Shown here: piece after piece, positions 1-8,941 of the stretch
Layout: each line of letters opens with the position of its first letter
Position numbering within the stretch: the first letter of the stretch is position 1
Assembly: GCF_009848505.1 (NCBI RefSeq)
Contig: NZ_WWDL01000038.1
Span: 1-44,770 of the forward strand
Direction: 5' to 3'
DNA length: 44,770 bases
Source: Muricoccus harenae
GTDB lineage: Bacteria > Pseudomonadota > Alphaproteobacteria > Acetobacterales > Acetobacteraceae
Notes under the pieces: model-generated
Databases searched by the model: none
What the model saw: the letters and a program-made list of their open reading frames with translations, nothing else
Told to the model about the DNA's origin: nothing
Made by a program: the position numbers and the translations under genes

Positions 1-372
1 TACCGGCCCGCAGCGGCCAGCACCCCACGCCATCATCCCCGATAGAGACGATCGCGCCGGTGGCCCCGGTCTCCGGCCGGGCTACGCCCGACCTGCGTCC
101 GGGGCCACCGGCCAACTTGCCTGTCGGTACCGGCCAAGATGGTTGTCGCTGAACACGCCCGACACCGCAAAGCTTCCGTCAGCGCTCCGCGCGGGCATCG
201 CCTACCTCTGTCATGCCGCTTGAATGGTCAAAGTCCAGCTCAGGTACGGAACTGGAGGGAATCACGATCAACTGGTTTGATTTGGACGTTCGCGCCGACC
301 TCGACCAGATTGAGTTTTGAAGGCCTGGAACTCGCGCGCTGCAGCTATCCAGTCTGTCCACAAGAGGTGCGG
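1..372. other. no recognisable gene (left edge)
   Basis: This stretch lies downstream of the minus-strand regulator gene. Both strands have short open frames, but none shows a known motif or a convincing ribosome binding site. The first 111 bases are very GC-rich and contain a long perfect inverted repeat, listed separately. It may be the end of an element lying outside the window, which cannot be judged here. Confidence 0.4.
57..111. repeat. 13-bp perfect inverted repeat
   Basis: The arms at 57-69 (CCGGTGGCCCCGG) and 99-111 (CCGGGGCCACCGG) are exact reverse complements. They are separated by 29 bases that hold a smaller GC hairpin (CGGGC-TAC-GCCCG type). Such a structure could be a cruciform, a transcription terminator without a clear T tract, or part of a mobile-element end. 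No direct repeat flanks it visibly. Confidence 0.6.
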
Positions 373-1041
373 CTATTTCTCAACCATGCTGTCTGTTTCC
401 GCTGTGTCGAGTGCAGGGTCATTGGCGGGTGAGTCGAGGATGTGAGCGCGTACGCTTGCCGAAACTGCTGCTGGGTTGCGGGAACGGAGCGCGGCAATGA
501 TTTTTCGGTGCCCCTCCGCACTGCGCCTTAATGCCCGCACCGAGGGCCAGAGAACCAGTGGCCAGAGGCGGGCGCGGTCCCGCGTCTCGGTCGCAACCTC
601 CACCAGGACACGGTTCGGTGCGAAGCTGTAAAGGGTGTCGTGGAAGTCCAGGTTGGTCTGGCTCTGGCTGGTCATGGTTCCCTCCATCACCGCCTGGTCA
701 AAGGCGTCGGCCTTCGTCTCCAGCAGGCGCAGTGCGGCATCATCCAGTCTCGGCAGCGCGCTGACAGCGGCTTCGGATTCCAGCAGCGCACGCACCTCCA
801 GCATGTCGCGCACCCTTCTCAGGTCCGGCATAGCAATGCGGAAGCCCCGGTTCGGCACATGCTCTACCGTCTGCCGCAGTGCCAGTTCGGCCAGTGCGGC
901 ACGGACGTCGAAGCGCGTGGCATCGAAGCGCTCCTCCAGATCCACCTGACGCAGCCATTCTCCCGAACGGTAGGCGCCGGCGCGGATGGCAGCGGCGATC
1001 TCCGCGGCAAGGTGACGCTTTCGAACGGTTGAGCGAGCCAT
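373..1041 (-). CDS. GntR family transcriptional regulator, FCD domain
   Basis: DNA-binding regulator of 222 residues, the usual size of the FadR/FCD subfamily. Residues 1-70 form a winged helix-turn-helix; the recognition region is around LRQVDLEERFDATRFDVRAAL (residues 30-50), though the usual SRTPVREAL wording is degenerate. Residues 75-205 form the all-helical FCD effector domain, with likely metal or ligand residues D132 and H134 (in NLDFHDTL), H178 and H200. The gene is divergent from the ABC transporter/CoA-transferase operon, with a 137-base gap holding two perfect palindromes. It is therefore probably the local repressor of that operon, responding to the transported acid or its CoA derivative. 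Its own Shine-Dalgarno site is weak. Family assignment is firm; the ligand is unknown. Confidence 0.9.
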   Translation of the reverse strand: MARSTVRKRHLAAEIAAAIRAGAYRSGEWLRQVDLEERFDATRFDVRAALAELALRQTVEHVPNRGFRIAMPDLRRVRDMLEVRALLESEAAVSALPRLDDAALRLLETKADAFDQAVMEGTMTSQSQTNLDFHDTLYSFAPNRVLVEVATETRDRARLWPLVLWPSVRALRRSAEGHRKIIAALRSRNPAAVSASVRAHILDSPANDPALDTAETDSMVEK

Positions 1042-1082
1042 GCGGGGATTGTTCCCGAGGTGGAAAAGGGTTGCGCCAGCCG

Positions 1083-1112
1083 TAAGCCTAGGCTTAGCCT
1101 ATTGGCGCCAAT
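1083..1112. promoter_or_regulatory. candidate GntR operator: two palindromes
   Basis: Two perfect palindromes lie in the divergent gap: TAAGCCTAGGCTTA (1083-1096) and ATTGGCGCCAAT (1101-1112). A partial repeat of the second, TGCGCCAAA, follows at about 1116. Paired symmetric sites between a GntR gene and its divergent operon are what a dimeric regulator would bind. This is inferred from position and symmetry only. Confidence 0.5.
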
Positions 1113-1178
1113 CTATGCGCCAAAGAGCGTCGGGTCGAGCCTTCTAGAGTCGGCCTATATTTGGGAAGGAAACAGAGA

Positions 1179-2294
1179 ATGGTCTGGATCGGCCGTCGCA
1201 CGGCTTTGGCTATCCCTGCCCTTGTCCTTGCGGACCGGGCGCTGGCGCAGGGGGCGCCGCCCTCCTATCCGCAGGCCTATCGCGACATCGTGGCGGGGGG
1301 AGAACGAGAGGGGAGCCTGCTCGTCTACTCCATCATGTCCGCCGAGAACTGGCGGCCCGTGCTAGAGGGTTTCAATCGTCGTTATCCGAAAATCCGTGTC
1401 GAAACCCTCGACCTGCCGAACTCGCGGGAGGTGTTCGAGCGCTATCTGGCTGAGCGGGGCACAAACAGCCGAACGGCAGACCTGCTCGCCACCGCCGATC
1501 CCTCGGGCTGGATCGAGTTCCAGCAGCGTGGGGAGGTGATGCCGTATGAATCGCCGGAGGCCGCCGCCTGGCCGGCCTGGGCCAAGCCCTGGCCGGGCGT
1601 CTACACCATCTCCGCCGATCCGCTGGTGTTCATCTTCAACAAGTTGCTTGTGCCGGAGGCGCAGCAGCCGAAGAGCTTCGCTCAGTTTGCCGCGCTGGCG
1701 CAGGAGAACCAGGGCCGCTGGCGCAACAAGATCACCAGCTACGGCGCGCATTTCGGCGGTTTCGGCTACTCGGCGAATTTCGGCTTCGTGCAGAAGCACG
1801 GCGACCGTGCCTGGGAATGGTTCCGGCAACTGGCGCCGCTACAGCCGCGCTGGGAGCGCTCCGGCGGACCGATGACGGAGAAGGTCACCTCCGGCGAGTA
1901 CGCAGCCGGCTGGTTCGTCTCCGCCATCACCTTCTGGCCGCGCCTGAACGATCCGGCCCGGGCGCGCGTCCTGGGTTGGAATTTCATCGAGGACGGCCAG
2001 CTCGTCATCCTCCGCGGCATGGCCATCCCCAAGGCGGCGCGCAACGTCAACGCCGCCAAGCTGATGATCGACTACATCGCCTCGGCCGAGGGTCAGCAGG
2101 CCTTCGGGCGCGGTGGCCTGACTCCTGCGCGTCCTGACGTGCAGCCGGGGCAGGGCATTCGCCATACCTACAGTTCCATCGTGCAGGCCATCGGCGGCGA
2201 GAAAAACCTTGCCTTCATCGACTACAACCCGGCGATGGTGGACCAGTACCAGCCCTTCGTTGATCGTTGGAAAAGCGCCTTCGGGGTGAGCTGA
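1179..2294 (+). CDS. ABC transporter substrate-binding protein (COG1840/Fbp-like)
   Basis: Periplasmic receptor of 371 residues for the ABC system encoded next. A TTG start at 1161 is possible, but the ATG at 1179 is preceded by GGAAGGA at good spacing and begins directly with a twin-arginine-like signal peptide (MVWIGRRTALAIPALVLADRA, cut near ALA-Q). The mature protein reads as a type 2 binding protein of the iron(III)/2-aminoethylphosphonate/polyamine kind: GSLLVYSIMS strand near the N terminus, VYTISADPLVFIFNK in the hinge region, and a C-terminal YNPAMVDQYQPFVDRWKS helix. In this cluster the cargo is more likely an organic acid that feeds the downstream CoA-transferase and lyase than iron; that is inference. 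The gene ends 4 bases before the permease start. Confidence 0.85.
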   Translation: MVWIGRRTALAIPALVLADRALAQGAPPSYPQAYRDIVAGGEREGSLLVYSIMSAENWRPVLEGFNRRYPKIRVETLDLPNSREVFERYLAERGTNSRTADLLATADPSGWIEFQQRGEVMPYESPEAAAWPAWAKPWPGVYTISADPLVFIFNKLLVPEAQQPKSFAQFAALAQENQGRWRNKITSYGAHFGGFGYSANFGFVQKHGDRAWEWFRQLAPLQPRWERSGGPMTEKVTSGEYAAGWFVSAITFWPRLNDPARARVLGWNFIEDGQLVILRGMAIPKAARNVNAAKLMIDYIASAEGQQAFGRGGLTPARPDVQPGQGIRHTYSSIVQAIGGEKNLAFIDYNPAMVDQYQPFVDRWKSAFGVS

Positions 2295-2298
2295 GGCC

Positions 2299-4035
2299 AT
2301 GGACGCCATTGCCGCGCGGGTGGAGGCTGCGCCAGCAGCCCCGCCCGCCGTCCCACGCATCCCGCGCGCCGTGCCGATCCAGTACGGAACCGCGCTGCTG
2401 GTGCTGGTGCTGGTCGCCGCGCCCCTGCTGCCGGTGCTGTTGCAGTCCCTGCTGGATGGCGCGCTCTACGAGCATGAATACACGCTGACCCTGGCTAACT
2501 TTGCGCGTCTTGCACGCACCGAGGGCTTCGGCCAGGTACTGCTGAACACCGCGTTGCTGGCCGGCATGACCACGGTGGTCGCGCAGGTGGCGGGCACCGT
2601 CGCCGCGATCCTGTTCGGCCGCACCGACCTGCCGATGGCGCGCGTGCTGGGCGAGTTCTTTCTCTGGCCGCTCTACCTCTCCGCCCTGGTGCTGTCCTTC
2701 GGCTGGTATGCCGTTTACGGGCCATCCGGCTACCTCACGCTGCTCTGGCCCTCGGTACTGGGCGAAGCGCCCTGGAACCTCTACTCCCTGGCTGGCATGG
2801 CAATGGTGGCGGGCGTCTCGCAGGCGCCGCTGGCCTACATCTATTGCCTCTCCTCCGCGACGATCACCGACCCCTCACTGGAGGAGGCCGCACGCGTCTC
2901 GGGCGCCGGCACCTTCCGTACCCTCTGGCGCATTACCCTGCCGCTGATGATGCCGGCCATTGCCTACAGCGCGGTTCTGAACTTCACCATAGGGCTGGAG
3001 CTGCTGTCCATCCCGTTGATCTTTGGCGACCCGGCCGGCATCACGGTCCTGACCACCTTCCTGTTCAACAACGGTGTCTCTTCGCCCCGGCCCGACCACG
3101 GGCTAGTTGCCACGGCTGCGGCGCTGATGCTGCTCATCGTCTGTTTTCTGGTCTGGCTACAGGGCCGGATGCTCGGCAACACGCGCCGCTTCATCACACT
3201 TGGTGGCAAGGCCACGCGGCCACGTGCCTTCCGTCTCGGCGCACTGCGCTGGCCACTCTTCACGCTTGCCGTGCTCTACATCCTGGCGACGGTGATCGCG
3301 CCGATCGGCACGCTGGTGCTGCGCGCCTTCACCAGCTTCCTCTCACCCATGATCCCATTGGGCGAGGTGCTGACCACCGGCAACTTCGCCACGCTGTTCG
3401 ACTATCCTGTCTACTCGCGCGCGGTGTGGAATTCCTTCGTGGTCAGCCTGCTGGGCGGCGCATTGGCGACGGCGCTGATCGGCCTGATCGCTATCATAGT
3501 GCATCGGTCGGAGTTCCGCTTCCGCGGTGCGCTGCATTATCTGGCTCTGTTTCCGCGGGCCGTGCCCGGCGTTGTCGCCGGCATCGGCTTCTTCTACGCC
3601 TTTGCGCTGCTGCCGGGGCTCGGGGGCTTGCGCAACTCCATCTGGATCCTGGTGATCGCCTTCACCATGCGCTTCATCCCGGCCGGCCTCGGCGCCGTAG
3701 CACCCATGCTGCTGCAGGTGAGCCCCGATCTGGACCGCGCCGCTCGCGTCCAGGGCGCGGACTGGTGGACCACCAGCCGCCGCATCGTGCTGCCCCTGAT
3801 GCGGCCCGCCCTGGTCGGTTGCTACACGATCCTCTTCGTCTCGTTCTTCAAGGAATACTCCACGGCCATCTTCCTCTTCGCACCGGGCAGCGAGGTCATC
3901 GGAACCGCGCTGCTGCAGCTTTGGGTGCAGGGGGAAGCGGGGCTGGTCGCCGCGCTGGCCACCATTCAGGTGGTGACCATCGCGGTCTGCATCGCCGCCG
4001 TGCGCGGAATCTTCGGGGTGAAACTGCATGGCTGA
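2299..4035 (+). CDS. ABC transporter permease, fused two-domain (FbpB-like)
   Basis: Inner-membrane permease of 578 residues in which two homologous permease halves are fused, as in FbpB-type systems. Each half has about six membrane helices and its own cytoplasmic EAA loop that contacts the ATPase: EEAARVSGAG...TLPLMMPA at about residues 195-220, and DRAARVQGAD...VLPLMRPA at about 478-503. The N-terminal tail of about 30 residues is Ala/Pro-rich. The start ATG follows the binding-protein stop by 4 bases, and the 3' end overlaps the ATPase gene by 8 bases, so translation is probably coupled. One polypeptide would supply both membrane halves of the transporter. Confidence 0.92.
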   Translation: MDAIAARVEAAPAAPPAVPRIPRAVPIQYGTALLVLVLVAAPLLPVLLQSLLDGALYEHEYTLTLANFARLARTEGFGQVLLNTALLAGMTTVVAQVAGTVAAILFGRTDLPMARVLGEFFLWPLYLSALVLSFGWYAVYGPSGYLTLLWPSVLGEAPWNLYSLAGMAMVAGVSQAPLAYIYCLSSATITDPSLEEAARVSGAGTFRTLWRITLPLMMPAIAYSAVLNFTIGLELLSIPLIFGDPAGITVLTTFLFNNGVSSPRPDHGLVATAAALMLLIVCFLVWLQGRMLGNTRRFITLGGKATRPRAFRLGALRWPLFTLAVLYILATVIAPIGTLVLRAFTSFLSPMIPLGEVLTTGNFATLFDYPVYSRAVWNSFVVSLLGGALATALIGLIAIIVHRSEFRFRGALHYLALFPRAVPGVVAGIGFFYAFALLPGLGGLRNSIWILVIAFTMRFIPAGLGAVAPMLLQVSPDLDRAARVQGADWWTTSRRIVLPLMRPALVGCYTILFVSFFKEYSTAIFLFAPGSEVIGTALLQLWVQGEAGLVAALATIQVVTIAVCIAAVRGIFGVKLHG

Positions 4036-5128
4036 CCTCCTGATCGAAGGACTTACCAAGCGCTTCGGCGGCGTTACCGCCGTCGATAACATCAGTCTCC
4101 ACGTGGCGGACGGCGAGTTCGTCACGCTGCTCGGCCCTTCTGGCTGCGGCAAGTCCACCACGCTGGCGGCTATCGCAGGACTGGACCAGGCGGATGGTGG
4201 GCGCATCGAGGTTGGCGGCACCGTCTACTTCGATGCCGCGCGAGGCATCTACCGCCCGCCCGAAGCCCGCAGCTGCGGGTTGGTGTTCCAGAGTTACGCG
4301 CTTTGGCCGCACATGACGGTGGCGGACAACGTTGCCTTTCCGCTCTCCCTGCGGAAGGTACCCGGTCCCGAGCGCCGCCGCCGCATCGAGGAGGTGCTGG
4401 CGCTGGTCGAGATGGAGCGCTTCGCCGACCGCTACCCGCATCAGCTGTCGGGCGGGCAGCAGCAGCGTGTGGCGCTGGCGCGCACCCTGGTCTACCACCC
4501 GGCCATCCTCCTCCTCGACGAGCCGCTCAGTAACCTTGACGCCAAGCTGCGCGACCGTGCCCGCGCCTGGCTGGCGGAGCTACGCACGCGGCTGCGGCTG
4601 ACCACCATCTACGTCACCCATGACCAGATCGAGGCGCTCTCGCTCTCGGACCGGGTGGTGGTGATGAACGGCGGCCGCATCGCGCAGGTCGGCGCGCCGC
4701 AGGAGATCTATGAGCGCCCCGCCGACCCGTTCGTGGCGGATTTCATCGGCACCACCAACTTCCTGCCCGCCCGCGTGGTAGGGGCGGCGCCGGCAGGCGG
4801 GCGCACCTTGCTGGAGCTGGCTGACGGTCAGAGGCTGGAGGTCGTGGCCGAGCGTCCGGCCGCCGAGGGCAGCCGCGTCACGATAGCCTATCGCCCGGAG
4901 CAGATCCGCGTCGCACCGGAAGGTGGCGGCGGCGAGGATGGGTCGGTCCTCTCTACCCACGTCACCAGTCGTTCCTACATCGGCGGCAACTGGCAGATCG
5001 GGCTCGACCTCGCCGGCTCACCGATGCGGCTGGAGGCGAGGCAGGCGCCCGCCGGCGATCCGCTGCGCCTCTGGCTGCCCCATTCCGGTGGCATCCTGTT
5101 CCAGGGAGGTGCCGATGCCGCCGCTTGA
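4028..5128 (+). CDS. ABC transporter ATP-binding protein (PotA/FbpC type)
   Basis: ATPase of 366 residues powering the upstream permease. Motifs are intact: Walker A GPSGCGKST (about 37-45), Q-loop QSYALWPHMTV (about 88), signature LSGGQQQR (about 140), Walker B ILLLDEP (about 161) and the H-loop VTHDQIEALSLSDR (about 196). The C-terminal 120 residues form a TOBE-type regulatory domain, typical of polyamine, iron and maltose importers. The gene overlaps the permease by 8 bases and the following CoA-transferase start by 14 bases, placing transport and catabolism in one transcript. Confidence 0.93.
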   Translation: MADLLIEGLTKRFGGVTAVDNISLHVADGEFVTLLGPSGCGKSTTLAAIAGLDQADGGRIEVGGTVYFDAARGIYRPPEARSCGLVFQSYALWPHMTVADNVAFPLSLRKVPGPERRRRIEEVLALVEMERFADRYPHQLSGGQQQRVALARTLVYHPAILLLDEPLSNLDAKLRDRARAWLAELRTRLRLTTIYVTHDQIEALSLSDRVVVMNGGRIAQVGAPQEIYERPADPFVADFIGTTNFLPARVVGAAPAGGRTLLELADGQRLEVVAERPAAEGSRVTIAYRPEQIRVAPEGGGGEDGSVLSTHVTSRSYIGGNWQIGLDLAGSPMRLEARQAPAGDPLRLWLPHSGGILFQGGADAAA

Positions 5129-6362
5129 CGCCAGCGAAGGAGGTCTGCCCCGCGCCGACTACACTCCCGGAGTGCGCGGGCCGCTCGAAGGCCTGCGCGT
5201 CCTCGACCTGTCGCGGCTCGTTGCCGGCAACACCCTGACCCAGCACCTGGCTGATTTCGGCGCCACGGTGGACAAGGTGGAGCCGCGCGACGGTGACACG
5301 CTGCGCGGCTGGCGGGTGCGGGGCGTGGAGACCGCCTGGAAGGTGCATGGCCGCGGCAAGCGCAGCCTCTGCATCGACTTCCGCCATTCAGGAGCGGTGC
5401 CGCTGATCCGCCGCCTTGTTCCCGGTACGGCTGTGCTGGTGGAAAGCTTCCGTCCGGGCACGCTCGAGGCGATGGGCCTCTCACCCGAAGCGCTGCTGGA
5501 ACTAGAGCCGCGCCTTATTGTGCTACGCATCAGCGGATGGGGCCAGGACGGTCCCTACAGCCGCCGCCCCGGCTTCGGCACGCTGATCGAGGGCTTCGCC
5601 GGCTTCGCCGACATGAACGGCTTCGCCGACCGTGAGCCGGTGCTACCGCCGATGTATCTCGCCGATACCATTGCTGGGCTGACCGGCACCTTCGCGGCCA
5701 TGGCCGCCCTGCGGGAAGTAGAGGTGAATGGCGGCCGCGGGCAGGTCATCGACCTGCCGTTGCTCGACCCGCTCTTCACCGCGCTGGGGCCGCAGGCGGC
5801 GAACTACAGGCTGACCGGGCGGACCAAGCAGCGCACCGGCAGCCGTTCTTCCACGGCTGCGCCGCGTAATGTCTACCGCACCAGCGACGGTGCCTGGGTC
5901 TGCCTCTCCGCCTCCACCCAGGGCATGGCGGAGCGGGTGCTGCGCACGATCGGGCGGAGCGAGTTGGTAGATGACCCGCGCTTTCGCACCAACGAGGCCC
6001 GCGTGGCGCATAATGCGGAACTGGACGCCGTGATCGGCGGCTTTGTCGAACAACGAACGTTGGAGGAAAACGTGGCCTTCTTCGAGGCGGCCGAGGTAAC
6101 GATCGGCCCTGTCTACGACATCGCGCGCTTTATGAAAGACCGGCATGTGCAGGCGCGGGCCCTGCTGGCCGACTACCCGGACGAGGACATGGGGCAGTTC
6201 CCCATGCACGCCGTCTCGGCACGGCTCTCGGGCACACCCGGCGCCATCCGCACCCCGGCGCCGCGGCTCGGTGAGCACAACCGGGACATCCTCGCCGCGC
6301 AGGGCTTCACCCCGGCCGAGATCGACGCCGCGCTCGCCTCCGGCCTGGTGAGGGCATCGTGA
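5115..6362 (+). CDS. CaiB/BaiF family (family III) CoA-transferase
   Basis: Enzyme of 415 residues that moves CoA from a donor such as succinyl-CoA to a carboxylic acid through an enzyme-bound anhydride. An in-frame ATG at 4923 is open, but the ATG at 5115 has GGAGG five bases upstream and starts just before the conserved fold (GPLEGLRVLDLSRLVAGN). The likely catalytic aspartate is D184 in YLADTIAGL. Other family signatures are GRGKRSL, ISGWGQDGPY, GFADREPVLPP and APRNVYRTSDG. It is fused by overlap to the ATPase gene upstream and, through a GTGA overlap, to the CitE-like lyase downstream. The pairing suggests activation of a 2-hydroxy- or dicarboxylic acid (malate, citramalate or related) before cleavage. 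A close paralogue lies at 38588-39841. Confidence 0.92.
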   Translation: MPPLDASEGGLPRADYTPGVRGPLEGLRVLDLSRLVAGNTLTQHLADFGATVDKVEPRDGDTLRGWRVRGVETAWKVHGRGKRSLCIDFRHSGAVPLIRRLVPGTAVLVESFRPGTLEAMGLSPEALLELEPRLIVLRISGWGQDGPYSRRPGFGTLIEGFAGFADMNGFADREPVLPPMYLADTIAGLTGTFAAMAALREVEVNGGRGQVIDLPLLDPLFTALGPQAANYRLTGRTKQRTGSRSSTAAPRNVYRTSDGAWVCLSASTQGMAERVLRTIGRSELVDDPRFRTNEARVAHNAELDAVIGGFVEQRTLEENVAFFEAAEVTIGPVYDIARFMKDRHVQARALLADYPDEDMGQFPMHAVSARLSGTPGAIRTPAPRLGEHNRDILAAQGFTPAEIDAALASGLVRAS

Positions 6363-7252
6363 GGACCGCCCCGCATCCGGTCTGGCGCTCCGGCCTTTTT
6401 GTGCCGGTGAACGTGGAGCGTTTCCTGGCCAAGGCCAGCGAGCGCGGCGCGGACGCCATCCAGCTTGACCTGGAGGATAGCATCGCACCCGGTGACAAGC
6501 CCGAGGCCCGCAAGCGCGTGGAGGCGGCGGTGGCGCAGCTGCGGCGGGAGGGCCGCTCCGATATCCTGGTGCGCATCAACCAGCCGCTGGAGGACGCGGT
6601 GCGCGACCTGGAGGCGGCGGTGATCCCAGGTGTCGACGCCATCATGGTGACCAAGACCGAGGGGCCGGACCACCTGCGGCTCTTGGACGAACTGGTCTCC
6701 CGCCTGGAGCAGCGGCGAGGGCTGCCGGAGGGCGGCATTCGCTTCGTCGCGCTGATCGAGGCGCCGGGACCCTTGGCGCAGGCACACAGCATTGCGCGTG
6801 CCACGCCCCGCCTCGTCGGCCTCTCGCTCGGCGCCGAGGACTACGCCACCGCGACCGGCGGCGAACCGACGGAGGAAGTACTGCTGATGCCCAAGCAGCA
6901 GATCTTGCAGGCCGCCACCGCAGCCGGGCTGATGCCGATGGGTACCATTGGGACCGTGGCCGATTACTCCGACATGGACGCTTATGCGAGGGTGGTGCGC
7001 CGCTCCGCTCGTTTCGGGTTTGTCGGCGCTTCGGCGATACATCCTTCGCAGGTGCCCGTGTTGAACGCTGGCTTCAGTCCCTCCAGCGAGGCGGTGGCGC
7101 AGGCGGAGCGGATTGTTGCCATGGATCGCGAGGCAGCAGCCCAGGGGCGCGGCTCTTTCGCGCTCGATGGCAAGATGATCGATATCCCGATCGTCCAGCG
7201 AGCCGAGGCGCTGCTGGCACGGGCGCGGGCTATCGCCGCGCGCAGCGGTTGA
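6359..7252 (+). CDS. HpcH/HpaI aldolase / CitE-like CoA-ester lyase
   Basis: TIM-barrel lyase of 297 residues in the citrate-lyase beta/malyl-CoA lyase family, which cleaves 3-hydroxyacyl-CoA thioesters to acetyl- or acyl-CoA plus an oxoacid. Visible active-site features are LDLEDSIAPGDKPEAR near the N terminus, R72 in VRIN (substrate carboxylate), E134 in IEAPG and D161 in GAEDY (Mg2+), and the C-terminal GASAIHPSQV segment. The GTG start overlaps the CoA-transferase stop (GTGA). It is the last gene of the operon. Substrate is not deducible; malyl-CoA or citramalyl-CoA-like compounds are reasonable guesses. Confidence 0.9.
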   Translation: MRTAPHPVWRSGLFVPVNVERFLAKASERGADAIQLDLEDSIAPGDKPEARKRVEAAVAQLRREGRSDILVRINQPLEDAVRDLEAAVIPGVDAIMVTKTEGPDHLRLLDELVSRLEQRRGLPEGGIRFVALIEAPGPLAQAHSIARATPRLVGLSLGAEDYATATGGEPTEEVLLMPKQQILQAATAAGLMPMGTIGTVADYSDMDAYARVVRRSARFGFVGASAIHPSQVPVLNAGFSPSSEAVAQAERIVAMDREAAAQGRGSFALDGKMIDIPIVQRAEALLARARAIAARSG

Positions 7253-7751
7253 GACCAGAGGCAACAGAGGGCGCTTTGCCTGGCGGCAACGTCCAACCAT
7301 GGGGAAAAGTCGTATCATGCCTAGGTGCTTCCCGGCGGGGCGTCGTCCGCTCGCGCTTGGCCCAGCTGTCCTCAATCATGGTGCTGTCATGGTGATCGGC
7401 CCGCTCCCAAGTGCGCAGGTCCTGGCGGTCTGATCCTGGCAGGACATCCTCTGGATCAAGGCCGGCATCGGGCTGCCGGCCTTGGACGGGCTGTACGCCT
7501 TGTCTGGGACACTTCCGCGGGCGCAGCGCAACGCCGGGACCATCGAGAAGGTGCCGGTTGCCTACATCGCGCTGGCGCGTAGCCCCAGGCTGCTCATCTA
7601 TCATGCAGGCGAAGGCGGCGCGCCTTCGCGGCCTCAGCTTTCACCCGGAGCTGGCCGAAGAAGATGCATGGTCGGGATGATCCTCCCGGCTCCAAAGATC
7701 ACCATGAGCGCCAATGACGCCGAGTTCGCAACAATGCCGAGGGCGCGGCAA
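7253..7751. other. no recognisable gene
   Basis: Space between the convergent CitE-like gene and the flavoprotein remnant. Frames on both strands are open for 60-120 codons, but none resembles a known family and none has a good start site. Given the remnant next to it, this may be decayed DNA from a deletion or a lost element. No clear terminator hairpin with a T tract was seen. Confidence 0.4.
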
Positions 7752-8941
7752 TCATCCTCCTGCGGAGCGGTCCATGGTGGGGGCGCCGCAGGTGAGAGCG
7801 TGGCGCGCAGCGGATTCGCCGGCCAGCCGCCCAAAGACGGCACCGGCTGTCAGGCCCGCCCCGCCTGGATAGCCGTAGTAGAACAGGCTGCCCACCAACT
7901 CCCCAGCCGCATGGAGGCCGGGAACGGGGCGCTGCGCCACGTCCAGTACGCGGCCGGTGGGTGGATCGGTCGCCAGGCCGCCGAAGGTGAAGGTAATGCC
8001 ACAGCTGACCTGATAAGCCTCGAAGGGTCCTTCCTCGATGGCCTGGGCCCAGTTGCTCTTGTCCACCGGCAGACCCTGCGTGCGCCGACCGTCGGTGACC
8101 TGGCGGTCAAAGGGAATGTCGGTGCAAATGGCGGCGTTGAAGCGGCGGATCTCCTCCAGGAAGCCGGCCGGATTCACGCCCTCCATCTTCTCCGCCAACT
8201 CCTCCAGCGTCTCCGCACGGACCTTGGCGACGCCCCGCATTCGATGGGTGTCGGTCAGCAGCGGGATCGCTTTGGCATCGAAGACCTGCCAGGCGAAGCC
8301 GTCCGGCTGGGCAAGAATCGCGCGGCCCATCTTTGAATAGGTGCGGATGCGCAGGTCCGAGCCCTCGTCCATGAAGCGCCGGCCCTCGGCATTCACCATG
8401 ATGCCGTAGGAGTAGGAAAATTTGTTGAAGCCGTCGCCGACGGCGAGGTCGCCAGTGGGCGGGGCGTTGCTGTCCCAGGCGACAGAATGGCAGCCGGACC
8501 AGTGGCCGGTGGACATGGCGCCATTCTCGAGCGCCATGCGGATGCCCTCGCCGGTATTGAAGCGCGTGCCGCGCACCTTCTCCAGCTCCCAGCCAGGCCC
8601 CAGGTAGCGGGCGCGCATTTCTGCATTCGCCTCAAAGCCGCCGCAGGCGAGCACAACGGCGCGGGCAGGAATCTCGATCACCGCATCGGCGGTGCGGACG
8701 CGGACGCCACTCAGCTCTCCGCCGTTGAAAAGGAGACCGGTGGCGCGATGGTCGTAGCGGATCTCGATGCCGGCCTTGGTGGCGGAGGCGAGTTCCGCCG
8801 CGATCAGTCCTTGGCCACCGCCCCATGCGTCCAGCACGAGTTCGCCGCTGAAGGCGACGCAGCCATCGGGGCTGCGGACCGCCATGCGGCCCCAGATCGG
8901 GGTGAAGCGGACGCCCTGGCGCTGCGTTGCAGAGCTGGCGG
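7752..8941 (-). pseudogene. N-terminally truncated FAD-dependent dehydrogenase (tricarballylate dehydrogenase/fumarate reductase flavoprotein type)
   Basis: About 396 residues of a flavoprotein of the fumarate reductase/TcuA/KsdD superfamily. Present are the WGGGQGLIAAELASATKAG core, VVLACGGFEANAEMRARYL, the catalytic-domain GIMVNAEGRRFMDEG, and the C-terminal flavin motif LHAAGELVGSLFYYGYPGG...GAVFGRLAG. The N-terminal 110 or so residues, which should carry the GxGxxG dinucleotide-binding fold, are missing. Homology begins about where the upstream permease gene stops (8942-8944); the frame stays open to 9062 only as antisense-free noise over that gene. Without the FAD-binding start it cannot be a working enzyme. 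It may once have belonged with the organic-acid operon to its left, with which it converges. Confidence 0.8.

Noticed and set aside
2844-4043. Plus-strand open frame of 399 codons inside the permease gene
   Set aside because: Shadow of the fused permease in another frame; His/Arg/Pro-rich and without hydrophobic helices.
3343-4221. Minus-strand open frame of 292 codons
   Set aside because: Antisense to the permease/ATPase junction; composition typical of antisense GC-rich frames.
7482-8336. Long plus-strand open frame (284 codons)
   Set aside because: It is antisense to the flavoprotein remnant, whose motifs are unmistakable on the minus strand. The plus frame has no family features.
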